From NCBI GenBank assembly GCA_028718525.1, contig JAQULP010000008.1, forward strand, positions 32,649-96,648: 64,000 bases of DNA, read 5' to 3'. This document shows, piece after piece, positions 8,747-17,363 of this stretch (position 1 is the stretch's first letter; each line of letters begins with the position of its first letter). Both the position numbers and the translations under genes were made by a program. The notes beneath the pieces were generated by a model. That model did no database searches. It saw only the letters and a program-made list of their open reading frames with translations, and was not told the origin of the DNA. Origin of the DNA: Sulfuricurvum sp. Its GTDB lineage: Bacteria > Campylobacterota > Campylobacteria > Campylobacterales > Sulfurimonadaceae.

Positions 8747-10746
8747 GCGAGGCGGTTGTGGATATGTGTCTCAATCGGTTCAGGTTTTCCGGTATAAAAA
8801 CCTTGGGCGTAATCGACGTTCAAATCCCGGATCGTCTCCAGAATATCTTTGGATGAGACATATTCAGCGATCGTCTCAACGTGAAGTTTTTTGGCAAGAC
8901 CGACAATGGTCTCAACCATGATCTTCGAGTTCTGATCCCTGTCAATATTGGAAATGAGTGAGGAGTCGATTTTAATAAAATCAACCGGCAAATTTAAAAT
9001 ATGGGAAAAATTCGAATACCCCGCCCCAAAATCGTCCAACGCGATTTTAATCCCGTAAGAACGGACTTTGAGACAGAAATCGTAAACTTTTGCGTACTCT
9101 TTGAACTCTTCGGTTTCCAACAGTTCAATGGTCAGAAGCTCTTGGTACTCAAATTTAGCGAACCGTTTATAGAGCATTGAGAGGGTATTGTCATCTTCGA
9201 TGTCTACCATGGATAAATTGAGGGAGCAGGGGATCTGGTAGCGTTCGATCGTACTCAGGGTATTATCGACAACTCTTGCCGTTAATTTGTCATAAACACG
9301 GTTGGCTTTGGCTACATTGATAAAATTAAACGGAGGGACAATTTTTCCATCCTCTTTTTGCATTCTGACAAGGGATTCGTATTTGACCGGTTTTGTCGGG
9401 TCCTGGATCGGTATGATAGGTTGAAAATAAGAGAGTATTTGATTGTTCTCGAGGGCGGCCATCAGGCTTTTCTGGCATTCGATATCTTCTTGATGGAGCC
9501 TTTCGAGCTCTTTGTTGTCACTGAAAATAGAGAGTTTTTTATTTCTTTTTTTGGCATCTTTTAAGGCCATATCGGCATAGGCTAGCATTTTTTCTTTGCC
9601 GCCAAATGCGAGGCCGGCACTGATATTAAAGGTGAATTTCTTATCATCGTAGACGAAGGTTTCATGGGCGAAATCTTTGAGAATCGAATCGATTTTTTTG
9701 ACGAAATGGGCATCATAAAGTTCGCTGGAGTTTTTCACGACGATAACAAACTCATCTCCTCCGAGATGATAGAGCAAAATATTCTCATCTTCGAGTTTCT
9801 CCTGCAAAAAACGTGCGCACAGTACGAGGGCGACGTTCCCCATCTCTTCTCCGTAGACGTCGTTGAATTTTTGGAATTTATCGATATTGAGGATGGCTAT
9901 TTGTTTGAAATCGTACAAATGGGTATCTTCCAAAAGCTGATTCCGGTTTGGTAGGCCGGTGAGAAAGTGGGTGTAGATTTTTTGGTGAAGTTCCCTGGTT
10001 TTATGGGCGATCTGGTCTTCAAGCTCATCATTGTATTTTAACAGCTGCAATTGGAGTTTTTTCTGCTCCTCTTCGGCATTTTCGGCGCGGATCAAATCCC
10101 GTTTGGCCTGATTATGTAAAAACGTCAGTTTATAAACAGAGAAGGTGATCAAGATGATAGCGAGGAGAAAAGAGTAAATAATATCTTTTTTACTCTCGTC
10201 GTTTGAGTTTTTCATTTTGTTGATATGGGTATTTAAATCATGATTGACAAGCTCAACCAGGGTACCGATGTCATGGGTTAATTGGGCGTTGGTGGCATTA
10301 AATCCGATAATCGCGTCGTTGGTATCCTCTTTATCCCCTTTTTTGAGGGCATCGATCAGGGAATTTTGTACCAGTTGATAGCCGATGATCCTTTTTTTGA
10401 TCAGGGTCAATACCTCATTGATGTGATCGATTTCGATTGCATTGTATTTGACAAAGGTATCCAGCTCATTGACGGCATTATTGATTTCGTAAAAGGAGTT
10501 CAGAACGCTTTGTATCGATTCTTTGTCGTTCAACAATATCGCTTTAAAGATCTCTGCCTGATTCTTTTCGGCACTATGACTTAATTTAGAGGTGATTCCC
10601 AGGAGGACAAGCTGTTTTTTCTCTACGTTCATAATCATTCCGCTGGTAGCGTGGATGCTTTTGGAACTGATAAAGAGGGAGAAAAACAGGAGAATAAAGC
10701 TAATGGCCAGCGTCAGATAGAGTTTGAATTTGTATTCGTGAAGCAT
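8743..10746 (-). CDS. Membrane GGDEF-EAL cyclic-di-GMP protein
   Basis: This 667-residue signalling protein could make and/or degrade cyclic di-GMP. A first membrane helix (about 11-27) and a second (about 188-207) flank a helical periplasmic sensor of roughly 160 residues. A short coiled coil follows, then GGDEF with an intact HLGGDEF motif, and EAL. The EAL signature reads YESLVR, and the downstream NLS, ELLE, DDFGAGYS and DFIKID motifs are all present, so phosphodiesterase activity is plausible. The sensor matches no family I recognise. The gene converges on the hydrogenase protease gene with a 4-base overlap and lies 4 bases downstream of the DUF3373 gene, so the two are probably co-transcribed. 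Confidence 0.92.
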   Translation of the reverse strand: MLHEYKFKLYLTLAISFILLFFSLFISSKSIHATSGMIMNVEKKQLVLLGITSKLSHSAEKNQAEIFKAILLNDKESIQSVLNSFYEINNAVNELDTFVKYNAIEIDHINEVLTLIKKRIIGYQLVQNSLIDALKKGDKEDTNDAIIGFNATNAQLTHDIGTLVELVNHDLNTHINKMKNSNDESKKDIIYSFLLAIILITFSVYKLTFLHNQAKRDLIRAENAEEEQKKLQLQLLKYNDELEDQIAHKTRELHQKIYTHFLTGLPNRNQLLEDTHLYDFKQIAILNIDKFQKFNDVYGEEMGNVALVLCARFLQEKLEDENILLYHLGGDEFVIVVKNSSELYDAHFVKKIDSILKDFAHETFVYDDKKFTFNISAGLAFGGKEKMLAYADMALKDAKKRNKKLSIFSDNKELERLHQEDIECQKSLMAALENNQILSYFQPIIPIQDPTKPVKYESLVRMQKEDGKIVPPFNFINVAKANRVYDKLTARVVDNTLSTIERYQIPCSLNLSMVDIEDDNTLSMLYKRFAKFEYQELLTIELLETEEFKEYAKVYDFCLKVRSYGIKIALDDFGAGYSNFSHILNLPVDFIKIDSSLISNIDRDQNSKIMVETIVGLAKKLHVETIAEYVSSKDILETIRDLNVDYAQGFYTGKPEPIETHIHNRLA

Positions 10747-10750
10747 CGGT

Positions 10751-12184
10751 TTAAAATTTTGCTTTTATACTGAGATAGAGGGCACGTTGGGTTCCCTCTT
10801 TATGTGCCGGTTCCCCGAAATGCCAGCCGCTTCCGGTATAGTTCTCTTTGGTATAGAGATACCCCAGTTTCGTATACAGAAATTTATGAAACTGCCAGAT
10901 TCCGTATACTTCCGCAACATCCCCTCTGGTTGAGAGCTTATTGTAGATATCTTCGGCACCTTGTGTTGCGGAAAACCAGTATTTGCTTCCGTGATTGTAT
11001 TCCGCACCTATATCCAAGGCAGAGGTAATGGCGTATTTCCCCCCAAGATAAATAGAATATCCGTTTGCACTGAGCATTTCGCCGCTTGCATAGTCGGCAG
11101 TCGTAAATCCGGCTTGTCCCGAAAGTGTCGTTTCCTTGACCGTATCGACAATTTTATAGTCATCTTTTTGGCCGTTGCCGTGGGGATTGGAGAGGGCGGT
11201 ATGGGCGAAAAGGGTTAAGGGCTGATCGGCAACTTCTTCGATATCAATCCCTAAACCGAAAGTGATCATGTTTCCGAGCACATGGGCATTGGCTTCATCA
11301 ATATCGGGCCCGAGATAAGGATGGGCTTTGAGGTCCTGGAGAACGTTAATCCCGGTCGAGAGCATAGCTTTTCCGAAAAAATTCAAACGGGTATCGAAAT
11401 AGGCTCCGGCGATGGTCGCGTTATCAATATTTTCCCGGTTACATTGGTAAATATACATATTGGGATTAAGGGTAAAAGCTTTGGCGATGACGGCACGCAA
11501 AAAAGTAGTATTATTGAGCTTTTGGGTGGCGATCAGCCCATAGCTGTCCATATCGAAAACCAAAGAGGGAAACATCGATTTTCGGGTTGAATTTTGGCTG
11601 TATTGGGTCGGTGTCCCTCCGCTGGTCGGGAGGATACCGAAGGTCAGAACGGATTTTTGATCACCCTCTTCTGAAACGGTATAATCGAAATAGGCCCGAT
11701 CGACATCCATCCCCGTCAGGGAGGATGAACTTTTGATGTCATGTGAGAGGATGCAGAGGCGTTGGTTGGACTGGGAAGAGCGGTTGATGCTCATTCTTCC
11801 GTGAAATTTCAGATCGTCATTAATATCGGCGCGCATGTTGAGCTTAAAACGGACGGTTCCGGCGGGCTCGAAGCTTTTGCTAAACTCATCTCTGCGCTGA
11901 ATTCCGCCGGCTACGGTTGTATTTTCATTCTCTATTTCTCCGAGACGGTAATCGAGTTGATCGAATCTCAGTTCCAGCTCAGGGGTGAAATCCACTTTGT
12001 CCAGAATCGCTTTTCGTTCGACGCGTTCGAGTATGGGGAGGGTATCTTGAATCTCTTCGGTATTGTGCTGAACTTGATGTTTCAAGTATGCAATCTCTGC
12101 TTCCAGAGTGCGAAGTTTCTCTTCCGTGGTTATTTCGGAAGAAAAGAGGGCAGTCGATACCGCCCATAAAACAATTTTTTTCAT
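10751..12184 (-). CDS. DUF3373-type outer-membrane protein
   Basis: This 477-residue exported protein has a short signal-like N-terminus and a helical or coiled-coil stretch (about 20-60). Many alternating aromatic/polar strands and a C-terminus ending in the aromatic pattern SIKAKF suggest an outer-membrane beta-barrel. The layout, with conserved phrases such as RAYFDYTV and SLVFDMDSYG, matches the DUF3373 family common in Campylobacterota. The function is unknown; a porin role is inferred. The ATG follows directly on the stop of the small upstream gene (TAAATG), so translation is likely coupled. Confidence 0.75.
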   Translation of the reverse strand: MKKIVLWAVSTALFSSEITTEEKLRTLEAEIAYLKHQVQHNTEEIQDTLPILERVERKAILDKVDFTPELELRFDQLDYRLGEIENENTTVAGGIQRRDEFSKSFEPAGTVRFKLNMRADINDDLKFHGRMSINRSSQSNQRLCILSHDIKSSSSLTGMDVDRAYFDYTVSEEGDQKSVLTFGILPTSGGTPTQYSQNSTRKSMFPSLVFDMDSYGLIATQKLNNTTFLRAVIAKAFTLNPNMYIYQCNRENIDNATIAGAYFDTRLNFFGKAMLSTGINVLQDLKAHPYLGPDIDEANAHVLGNMITFGLGIDIEEVADQPLTLFAHTALSNPHGNGQKDDYKIVDTVKETTLSGQAGFTTADYASGEMLSANGYSIYLGGKYAITSALDIGAEYNHGSKYWFSATQGAEDIYNKLSTRGDVAEVYGIWQFHKFLYTKLGYLYTKENYTGSGWHFGEPAHKEGTQRALYLSIKAKF

Positions 12185-12448
12185 TTAGAGTCCTGGCACC
12201 GTGGGTTGATCTGAATCGGCTGCATGTTGAATAAGATAAAGTTTCAGTCTGATCTTGAGATCGTCGGGAAGGGTATCGATTTTGTACTGTTTCATCTTTT
12301 TGTCGCTGCTAAAGATCCTTTCCCACTGTACACTCGCTTTTGTCCCCGCACACAGGCCGAGTTTTTGCGTGATAACGGTCATCTCATCCCCATAGCAGGA
12401 AGCAATGCCCAACAGTAGAAAAACGGCGATGAAATTTCTCAATAACAT
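12185..12448 (-). CDS. Small secreted protein, unknown function
   Basis: This 87-residue protein has a clear signal peptide (LLRNFIAVFLLLGIASC). A cysteine at the end of the hydrophobic core makes it a possible lipoprotein, although the following residues do not make a strong lipobox. The mature part is polar and Lys-rich and has one further cysteine. I do not recognise the family. It is immediately upstream of, and coupled to, the DUF3373 barrel gene, so it may be a periplasmic partner of that protein. The ribosome-binding site is weak (AGGGA right before ATG). Confidence 0.6.
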   Translation of the reverse strand: MLLRNFIAVFLLLGIASCYGDEMTVITQKLGLCAGTKASVQWERIFSSDKKMKQYKIDTLPDDLKIRLKLYLIQHAADSDQPTVPGL

Positions 12449-12579
12449 TCCCTATTATTTATTAGATTCATAATATATCCAAATAAGACTTAAAAAGATT
12501 GGAGAAGATGATTTTCCTCTCTTCTCTTATCGGGGTATGCATAGTCTGTACTCTCTATTTTACACCAAAATAAAGTTCA

Positions 12580-13269
12580 TTATCCTTTAAAATAGAGCGC
12601 TTTGAGGACGGTAAAACGGTTGTGCTCCGGAGTGTTGAATTTGAATTCCGCCTCTTTGAGATAATACGGGAAAAATTCGTCGCTGACCCCTTTATAGGCG
12701 GTAATAAAGTTTTCAAAGTAATACCAGAAACGCTCAATGATGTTGTTGCTTTCGGTAATTTTGATGATTTTAGTAGTGCGCATAAATCTCGAAAATTCTC
12801 TGGAATAGACCGTTTCCAAATTATCTTCCAAAAACTGCTGTTTATAGATCCCCAGCGAAGGCATCAAAAGGGTGTAGACCTGATGCCCGTATCCGAATGT
12901 CAAAAAATTATGGGCATCAAAAATCGTCGATTGGCGATGCCGTTTGGATTTTTCGAGATAGAGGTACTCTTCGTATTGCGATTCGAGCGTGCGGTAGGTA
13001 TCGTATTGCATTTCACAATGCTCTGCCGCCAGATACCGGAACTTCTGATAATGTTTGAGTACGGTGGCGTAGCTTAGATTGAGAGACGACGATGCACTGA
13101 GGGCATTTTCATCCGAACAAAACCGCTCGAGCATCCGAAGGATGTTGGTTACTTTTTTCGGACTGTACTTTTTTTTGCATGCGCTGCATTTAACCATTCC
13201 GTCATTCAGCTGGTATAAGGGGTGATGACAATAGATGCACGTTTCCATGTCGTATATTGTAGCAAACAC
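12580..13269 (-). CDS. Transposase-derived protein (IS1595/ISXO2-like)
   Basis: The 229-residue protein starts with a zinc ribbon (CIYCHH ... CSACKKKY), followed by a helical region like a DNA-binding domain. It ends with ESNNIIERFWYYFEN and a tail resembling the C-terminal part of ISXO2-like DDE transposases. A complete DDE triad is not obvious, and I saw no flanking inverted repeats or target duplications, so it looks like an isolated, possibly domesticated relative rather than a live insertion sequence. The start may be GTG at 13269 or the ATG at 13248 just before the zinc ribbon. It lies between the two hydrogenase gene blocks, divergent from the nickel transporter gene. A regulatory role is only a guess. 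Confidence 0.55.
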   Translation of the reverse strand: MFATIYDMETCIYCHHPLYQLNDGMVKCSACKKKYSPKKVTNILRMLERFCSDENALSASSSLNLSYATVLKHYQKFRYLAAEHCEMQYDTYRTLESQYEEYLYLEKSKRHRQSTIFDAHNFLTFGYGHQVYTLLMPSLGIYKQQFLEDNLETVYSREFSRFMRTTKIIKITESNNIIERFWYYFENFITAYKGVSDEFFPYYLKEAEFKFNTPEHNRFTVLKALYFKG

Positions 13270-13330
13270 TTTTAAGTTCTGAATTTAAATAAGAAAAACA
13301 AAATTTTAGGTTCTTTTTACCGTAAACCTC

Positions 13331-13357
13331 TATAATTGTTTTCTGAATAGTTATTCA
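13331..13357 (+). promoter_or_regulatory. Promoter and palindrome before the nickel transporter/hyp operon
   Basis: A perfect -10 box TATAAT lies at 13331-13336, 36 bases before the transporter start. No good -35 is visible, which is common in Campylobacterota. Seven bases downstream, about where transcription should start, sits the palindrome TGAATA-GT-TATTCA (13344-13357). An operator at the start site fits repression, for example by a metal-responsive regulator, but the sequence does not match a NikR site I know. Confidence 0.5.
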
Positions 13358-13372
13358 TAAAAAGGGAAAACG

Positions 13373-14014
13373 ATGGAAATCGGATTACTCATCATTTTTT
13401 GGTATGGGATTCTTCACGCTTTCGGTCCCGATCATTTAACCGCTATAGCCGATTTCTCAATCGGAAAAGATACAAAAAAGACGTTGATGACGGTCAGCGC
13501 CTTTGCGATAGGGCACGGATTGATGCTCTTTTTATTTGCAAAGCTGATTGAGCATTTTTCCATCCCGGAGAGTGTGACGGCCTATGGGGATATCATCGCC
13601 TCAAGCGTCATCCTGTCGATAGGGGTATATCTCCTTTTTATGGTATACAGCAACCGGATTCATCTGCACGCCCATATCCATGACAATAAACGTCATATTC
13701 ATATCTGGTTCGGCAACGAACATGACCATCAATCCGGTGCAAGCGGTGCTTCGGCATTCGGTGTCGGTGTACTGATGGGGATCGGAGGGGTTCGCGGCAT
13801 GTTGGTTACCTTGGGGATGTTACAGGGGCAAACGATCGATTTTACGATGATTCTTGCATTTATTTTAGGGGTAATGGTCGTATTTATTGCTTTTGGGTGG
13901 GTAATATTATGGATCAATAAAGATATTTTGACCAATTTGCAAAACGTTCGTCGTGTATTTGCGACGGTAGGTGCTGTTTCCGTTTTAGTGGGCGGGAATA
14001 TGTTGTTGGCGTAA
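13373..14014 (+). CDS. NicO/HupE-like nickel transport protein
   Basis: This 213-residue membrane protein has about six hydrophobic segments. The first carries ILHAFGPDHLTAI, which resembles the HAxxPDH metal-binding motif of NicO/RcnA and the HX4DH motif of NiCoT permeases. A cytosolic or periplasmic loop (about 96-118) is rich in histidine. Because it heads the hyp operon, 40 bases before hypB, nickel supply to the hydrogenase is its most likely role. The direction of transport cannot be told from sequence, since some NicO proteins export. AAAGGGAAAACG precedes the ATG. Confidence 0.78.
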   Translation: MEIGLLIIFWYGILHAFGPDHLTAIADFSIGKDTKKTLMTVSAFAIGHGLMLFLFAKLIEHFSIPESVTAYGDIIASSVILSIGVYLLFMVYSNRIHLHAHIHDNKRHIHIWFGNEHDHQSGASGASAFGVGVLMGIGGVRGMLVTLGMLQGQTIDFTMILAFILGVMVVFIAFGWVILWINKDILTNLQNVRRVFATVGAVSVLVGGNMLLA

Positions 14015-14054
14015 CCGTACCCAAACGATTATTTAGAAAAAAAGGATATTAACC

Positions 14055-14864
14055 ATGTGCAAAGACTGCGGCTGTTCGATTACCGATCATCATGAAGAGC
14101 ATCATCATGACCATGACGGTCACCACCACCATCATCATCACGGAGATCATGATCATTCGCATGCCCATCAGGCGGCACATGAGACACTGCACCATAACCC
14201 GCAGCTGAATGATAAGAAGACGATAGACGTCATCAAAAAGATTTTGGATAAAAACGATCACGAAGCGCATCACAACCGCGAACATTTCAACGAACACGGC
14301 GTATTGGCGATCAATCTGATGAGCTCGCCGGGGAGCGGGAAAACGACGCTGCTGGAAAAAATGGCCGATTTGGCTCCGTTTAAATACGGTGTGATCGAGG
14401 GGGATCTGGAGACGTCACGCGATGCGGATCGTCTGATTGCCAAGGGGATACCTGCCGTGCAGATTCAGACGGGAAGCGCCTGCCATTTGGATGCGTTTAT
14501 GGTGCATAAAGGGCTGCATGATCTCCCTTTAGCTCCACTCGATGTCTGTTTTATCGAAAACGTCGGAAATCTCGTCTGTCCGGCGAGCTACGATGTCGGA
14601 TCGCATCTGAATATCGTCCTCGTCTCGATCCCTGAGGGGGAAGACAAGATCGCCAAGTATCCGGTGATGTTCCGAGCGGCTGATCTTATTTTGATTACCA
14701 AAACCGATCTATTGCCGTATTTTCAATACGATATTGAGCGGGAGAAAGCGGAAGCGAGAAAGATCAAACCGAACGTCGATATTATAGAGGTGAACATCAA
14801 CGATGAAACCTCGATCAAGCGGGTAATCGAGTGGATCGAATTTAAACGAAAGATGAGAAACTGA
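14055..14864 (+). CDS. hypB: Hydrogenase nickel incorporation GTPase HypB
   Basis: HypB is the GTPase that, with HypA, delivers nickel to the hydrogenase large subunit. The 269-residue protein starts with the high-affinity metal motif MCKDCGC. A His/Asp-rich stretch (about 11-50) could store nickel. The G domain shows SSPGSGKTTLLE (P-loop), an EGDLET switch motif, CxLD-type metal residues around SACHLDA, and TKTDLLPY as the guanine-specificity motif. All functional motifs are present and the length is normal. The hypC start follows two bases after its stop. Confidence 0.96.
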   Translation: MCKDCGCSITDHHEEHHHDHDGHHHHHHHGDHDHSHAHQAAHETLHHNPQLNDKKTIDVIKKILDKNDHEAHHNREHFNEHGVLAINLMSSPGSGKTTLLEKMADLAPFKYGVIEGDLETSRDADRLIAKGIPAVQIQTGSACHLDAFMVHKGLHDLPLAPLDVCFIENVGNLVCPASYDVGSHLNIVLVSIPEGEDKIAKYPVMFRAADLILITKTDLLPYFQYDIEREKAEARKIKPNVDIIEVNINDETSIKRVIEWIEFKRKMRN

Positions 14865-14866
14865 TT

Positions 14867-15160
14867 ATGTGTTTATCGATCCCCTCAAAAGTGGTTAAAA
14901 TTGATCCCGAAACGAATACGGCGACCGTCGATACGATGGGGGTACAGCGGACGGCGGGCCTTGATCTGATGGAAGAGGGCTCCGTTCAAATCGGCGATTA
15001 CGTACTGCTGCATATCGGATTCATTATGAACAAAATTGACGAAGAGGATGCCCTCGAATCACTCCGGGTGTATCAGGAAATTCTGGAGAAGCTTGATGAA
15101 GAAGAACGGCGTCAACTCGTTTTAGAGGATGATAATTGTGTTAACCGAGAAGCTCCATGA
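14867..15160 (+). CDS. hypC: Hydrogenase assembly chaperone HypC
   Basis: HypC is a small chaperone (97 residues) that works with HypD to assemble the Fe(CN)2CO group and carries it to the large subunit. The invariant N-terminal MCLSIPSKV motif is present, with the essential cysteine at position 2 after Met removal. A beta-barrel pattern follows (TVDTMGVQRTAGLDL, VLLHIGFIMNKID). The stop overlaps the hypD start by 4 bases. The start is fixed by the Cys2 requirement. Confidence 0.95.
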   Translation: MCLSIPSKVVKIDPETNTATVDTMGVQRTAGLDLMEEGSVQIGDYVLLHIGFIMNKIDEEDALESLRVYQEILEKLDEEERRQLVLEDDNCVNREAP

Positions 15161-16278
15161 GTTCATTGGAGTTAAAAGATCTCTATGACGGGTTTCGTGA
15201 CCCTGAGGTGATCCGAGGGTACCAAAAGCTGATTGTATCAGACGCGCAAAAGCTCTCCCGTACGATCAATATCATGGAGGTGTGCGGCGGGCATACCCAT
15301 ACCATCATGAAGTACGGTATTTTGCAACTGTTGCCTGAGACTATCAAATTCGTCCACGGTCCGGGATGTCCCGTGTGCATCATGCCCAAAGAGCGGATCG
15401 ATCACGCCTATGTGCTCTCTCAGCAGCCTAACGTCATTCTCGTCACATTGGGCGATATGATCAAAGTCCCCGGAAGCAACGGGAGTCTGCAGGACGCCAG
15501 AGCTAAGGGTGCGGATGTCCGTTTCGTCTACTCGCCGCTCGATTGTTTGAAGATCGCCAGAGAGAACCCCGATAAAACGGTGATTTTCTTTGCCATCGGG
15601 TTCGAGACGACGACCCCTATGACCGCCGCCCTTTTGGATACGGTGATCAAGGAGGATATACTCAATATCCTTTTTCATCTCAACCACGTCACGGTTCCCG
15701 AACCGATGCGTGCCCTCATCAGCGATGAAGCGTGTATTATCGATGCGTTTTTGGGACCGTCTCACGTCAGCGTTATCAGCGGCAGCAAAATCTACGAGGA
15801 GTTCCCCCGCGACTGGGGCAAACCCGTCGTGGTGAGCGGATTCGAGCCGGTGGACGTGATGCAGTCGATCAGTATGATCGTCAAACAGTTCATCGAAAAC
15901 CGATGTGAACTCGAAGTGGAATACCATCGTGCCGTATCGCGCGAGGGGAACCTCAAAGCGCAGGCGATGGTGGATAAGTATTTTCAAAAAGTGGACTTTC
16001 GCTGGCGCGGTCTGGGCGATATCCCTCAAAGCGGGCTGGGGCTGAGAGAGGAGTATGAGAGGTACAACGCCGAGAAGATTTACGATGCTGTCTTGCCGAA
16101 AGAGGAGATCGACGATCACAAACTCTGCATCTGCGGCGATATCCTCAAAGGGAAGGCCTCCCCTCCGCAATGCACAATATTTGGTACGGCATGTAAACCG
16201 ACGAGTCCGGTGGGGAGCTGTATGGTCAGCTCCGAGGGGGCATGTGCGGCGTATTATAAGTATGGGAATTTGGTATGA
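15157..16278 (+). CDS. hypD: Hydrogenase Fe-cofactor assembly protein HypD
   Basis: HypD is the iron-sulfur scaffold where the Fe(CN)2CO unit is assembled together with HypC and HypE. The 373-residue sequence has the family motifs CGGHTHT, GPGCPVC and GFETTTP. Its C-terminal [4Fe-4S] cysteines are spread over CICGDILKG, CTIFGTACKP and GSCMVSSEGAC. It overlaps hypC at its start and hypE at its end by 4 bases each, a tightly coupled order. Nothing is missing compared with the family. Confidence 0.96.
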   Translation: MSSLELKDLYDGFRDPEVIRGYQKLIVSDAQKLSRTINIMEVCGGHTHTIMKYGILQLLPETIKFVHGPGCPVCIMPKERIDHAYVLSQQPNVILVTLGDMIKVPGSNGSLQDARAKGADVRFVYSPLDCLKIARENPDKTVIFFAIGFETTTPMTAALLDTVIKEDILNILFHLNHVTVPEPMRALISDEACIIDAFLGPSHVSVISGSKIYEEFPRDWGKPVVVSGFEPVDVMQSISMIVKQFIENRCELEVEYHRAVSREGNLKAQAMVDKYFQKVDFRWRGLGDIPQSGLGLREEYERYNAEKIYDAVLPKEEIDDHKLCICGDILKGKASPPQCTIFGTACKPTSPVGSCMVSSEGACAAYYKYGNLV

Positions 16279-17267
16279 CAAAAACGATAACCCTCGCTCA
16301 AGGTAACGGTGGCGAAGAGAACAACGACCTTATTAAAAAGGTCTTTTACAAAGCCTTTAAAAATGAGATTTTAGAGCGGAGCGAAGATGCGGCGGTGATC
16401 GGGAATCTGGCGATGAGCACCGACAGCTTTACGGTGAGTCCGTTGTTTTTCGCGGGGGCGGACATCGGGAAACTCGCGGTGTGCGGTACGTGTAACGACC
16501 TTGCCATGATGGGGGCAGCGCCGAAGTATCTGACATGCAGCGTCATCATCGAAGAGGGGTTTGAGGTCGAGAGCTTGGAGCGGATCGTCGAGAGCATGAG
16601 AAGCGAGTTGGCGATCAACGGTGCCGTCGTCGTCAGCGGCGATACGAAGGTCGTGCCGAAAGGGAGCGTGGATAAGATTTTCATCAACACCACGGGACTG
16701 GGGGAGATCATCCAAGCAGGGATCAGCTCGAATAATGTGAGCGAAGAGGATGTGATCCTTATCAACCGCGACATCGGATGCCACGGGGCGACGATTTTCG
16801 CCGCCCGCGAGGGGATCGAGATGAGCAGTACGCTCCGCTCCGACTGTAACTCGCTCTACCCGCAGGTCAAAGCGCTTTTGGATGCGGGGGTGGAGATCAC
16901 GGCGATGCGTGACGCGACCCGCGGAGGGGTCGCGGCGGTGCTCAACGAATGGTCGAGACAGTCGAACGTCTGCATCGAAGTGGACGAAGAAAAACTCCCG
17001 ATAAGCGATGAGGTCAAAGGGATCTGCGAGATGTTAGGATTCGAGGCGACGGCATTGGCGAACGAGGGGACGTTTGTGCTGGCGGTCAAAAAAGATTCCG
17101 CCGCCAAAGCGCTAGAGATACTAAAAGGCTTTGAGGTGTGTGCCATGGCTTCGGTTGTGGGTGAAGTGACCCAAAGATATCCGCAAAAAGTGATCTTGAA
17201 AAGCCCGTGGGGAACGTCGCGCTTTTTAGAGACTCCAAGCGGCGAGTTATTACCAAGAATATGTTAG
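16275..17267 (+). CDS. hypE: Hydrogenase maturation protein HypE
   Basis: HypE receives the carbamoyl group from HypF on its C-terminal cysteine and dehydrates it with ATP to a thiocyanate that supplies the CN ligands. The 330-residue protein is an AIR-synthase-like (PurM) enzyme with LAQGNGGEEN at the start, DSFTVSPLFF, GDTKVV and MRDATRGG motifs. It ends precisely in PRIC, so the acceptor cysteine is present. It overlaps hypD by 4 bases. A 96-base gap with hairpins separates it from hypA. Confidence 0.96.
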   Translation: MTKTITLAQGNGGEENNDLIKKVFYKAFKNEILERSEDAAVIGNLAMSTDSFTVSPLFFAGADIGKLAVCGTCNDLAMMGAAPKYLTCSVIIEEGFEVESLERIVESMRSELAINGAVVVSGDTKVVPKGSVDKIFINTTGLGEIIQAGISSNNVSEEDVILINRDIGCHGATIFAAREGIEMSSTLRSDCNSLYPQVKALLDAGVEITAMRDATRGGVAAVLNEWSRQSNVCIEVDEEKLPISDEVKGICEMLGFEATALANEGTFVLAVKKDSAAKALEILKGFEVCAMASVVGEVTQRYPQKVILKSPWGTSRFLETPSGELLPRIC

Positions 17268-17280
17268 AGGATAATTTTCT

Positions 17281-17347
17281 GCCTCGCCAGAGGCTAGCTT
17301 TAGTAGCCCAAGCGGCAAGCGTAGCTATCGGGATGTATTCCGATAGC
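17281..17347 (+). other. Two hairpins between hypE and hypA
   Basis: The otherwise tightly packed hyp operon has one 96-base gap. It holds a small hairpin, GCCTC-gcca-GAGGC (17281-17294), and a perfect 8-bp stem, GCTATCGG (17324-17331) with CCGATAGC (17340-17347). There is no T run after either, so a terminator is unlikely. Mediating mRNA processing or setting the hypA level are options. The hypA ribosome-binding site (AAAGGAAG) lies just after the second stem. Confidence 0.45.
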
Positions 17348-17363
17348 GTCGAAAGGAAGTAAT

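Noticed and set aside
12580..13269. Active insertion sequence
   Set aside because: No terminal inverted repeats, target duplication or complete DDE triad were seen by eye; kept as a transposase-derived gene.
14049..14297. Met/Val-rich membrane-like minus-strand frame opposite hypB
   Set aside because: It arises from the His-rich codons of hypB read backwards.
15238..16281. Long (347 aa) minus-strand frame opposite hypD
   Set aside because: It is a shadow produced by the codon use of hypD; the composition is not protein-like and it has no start signal.
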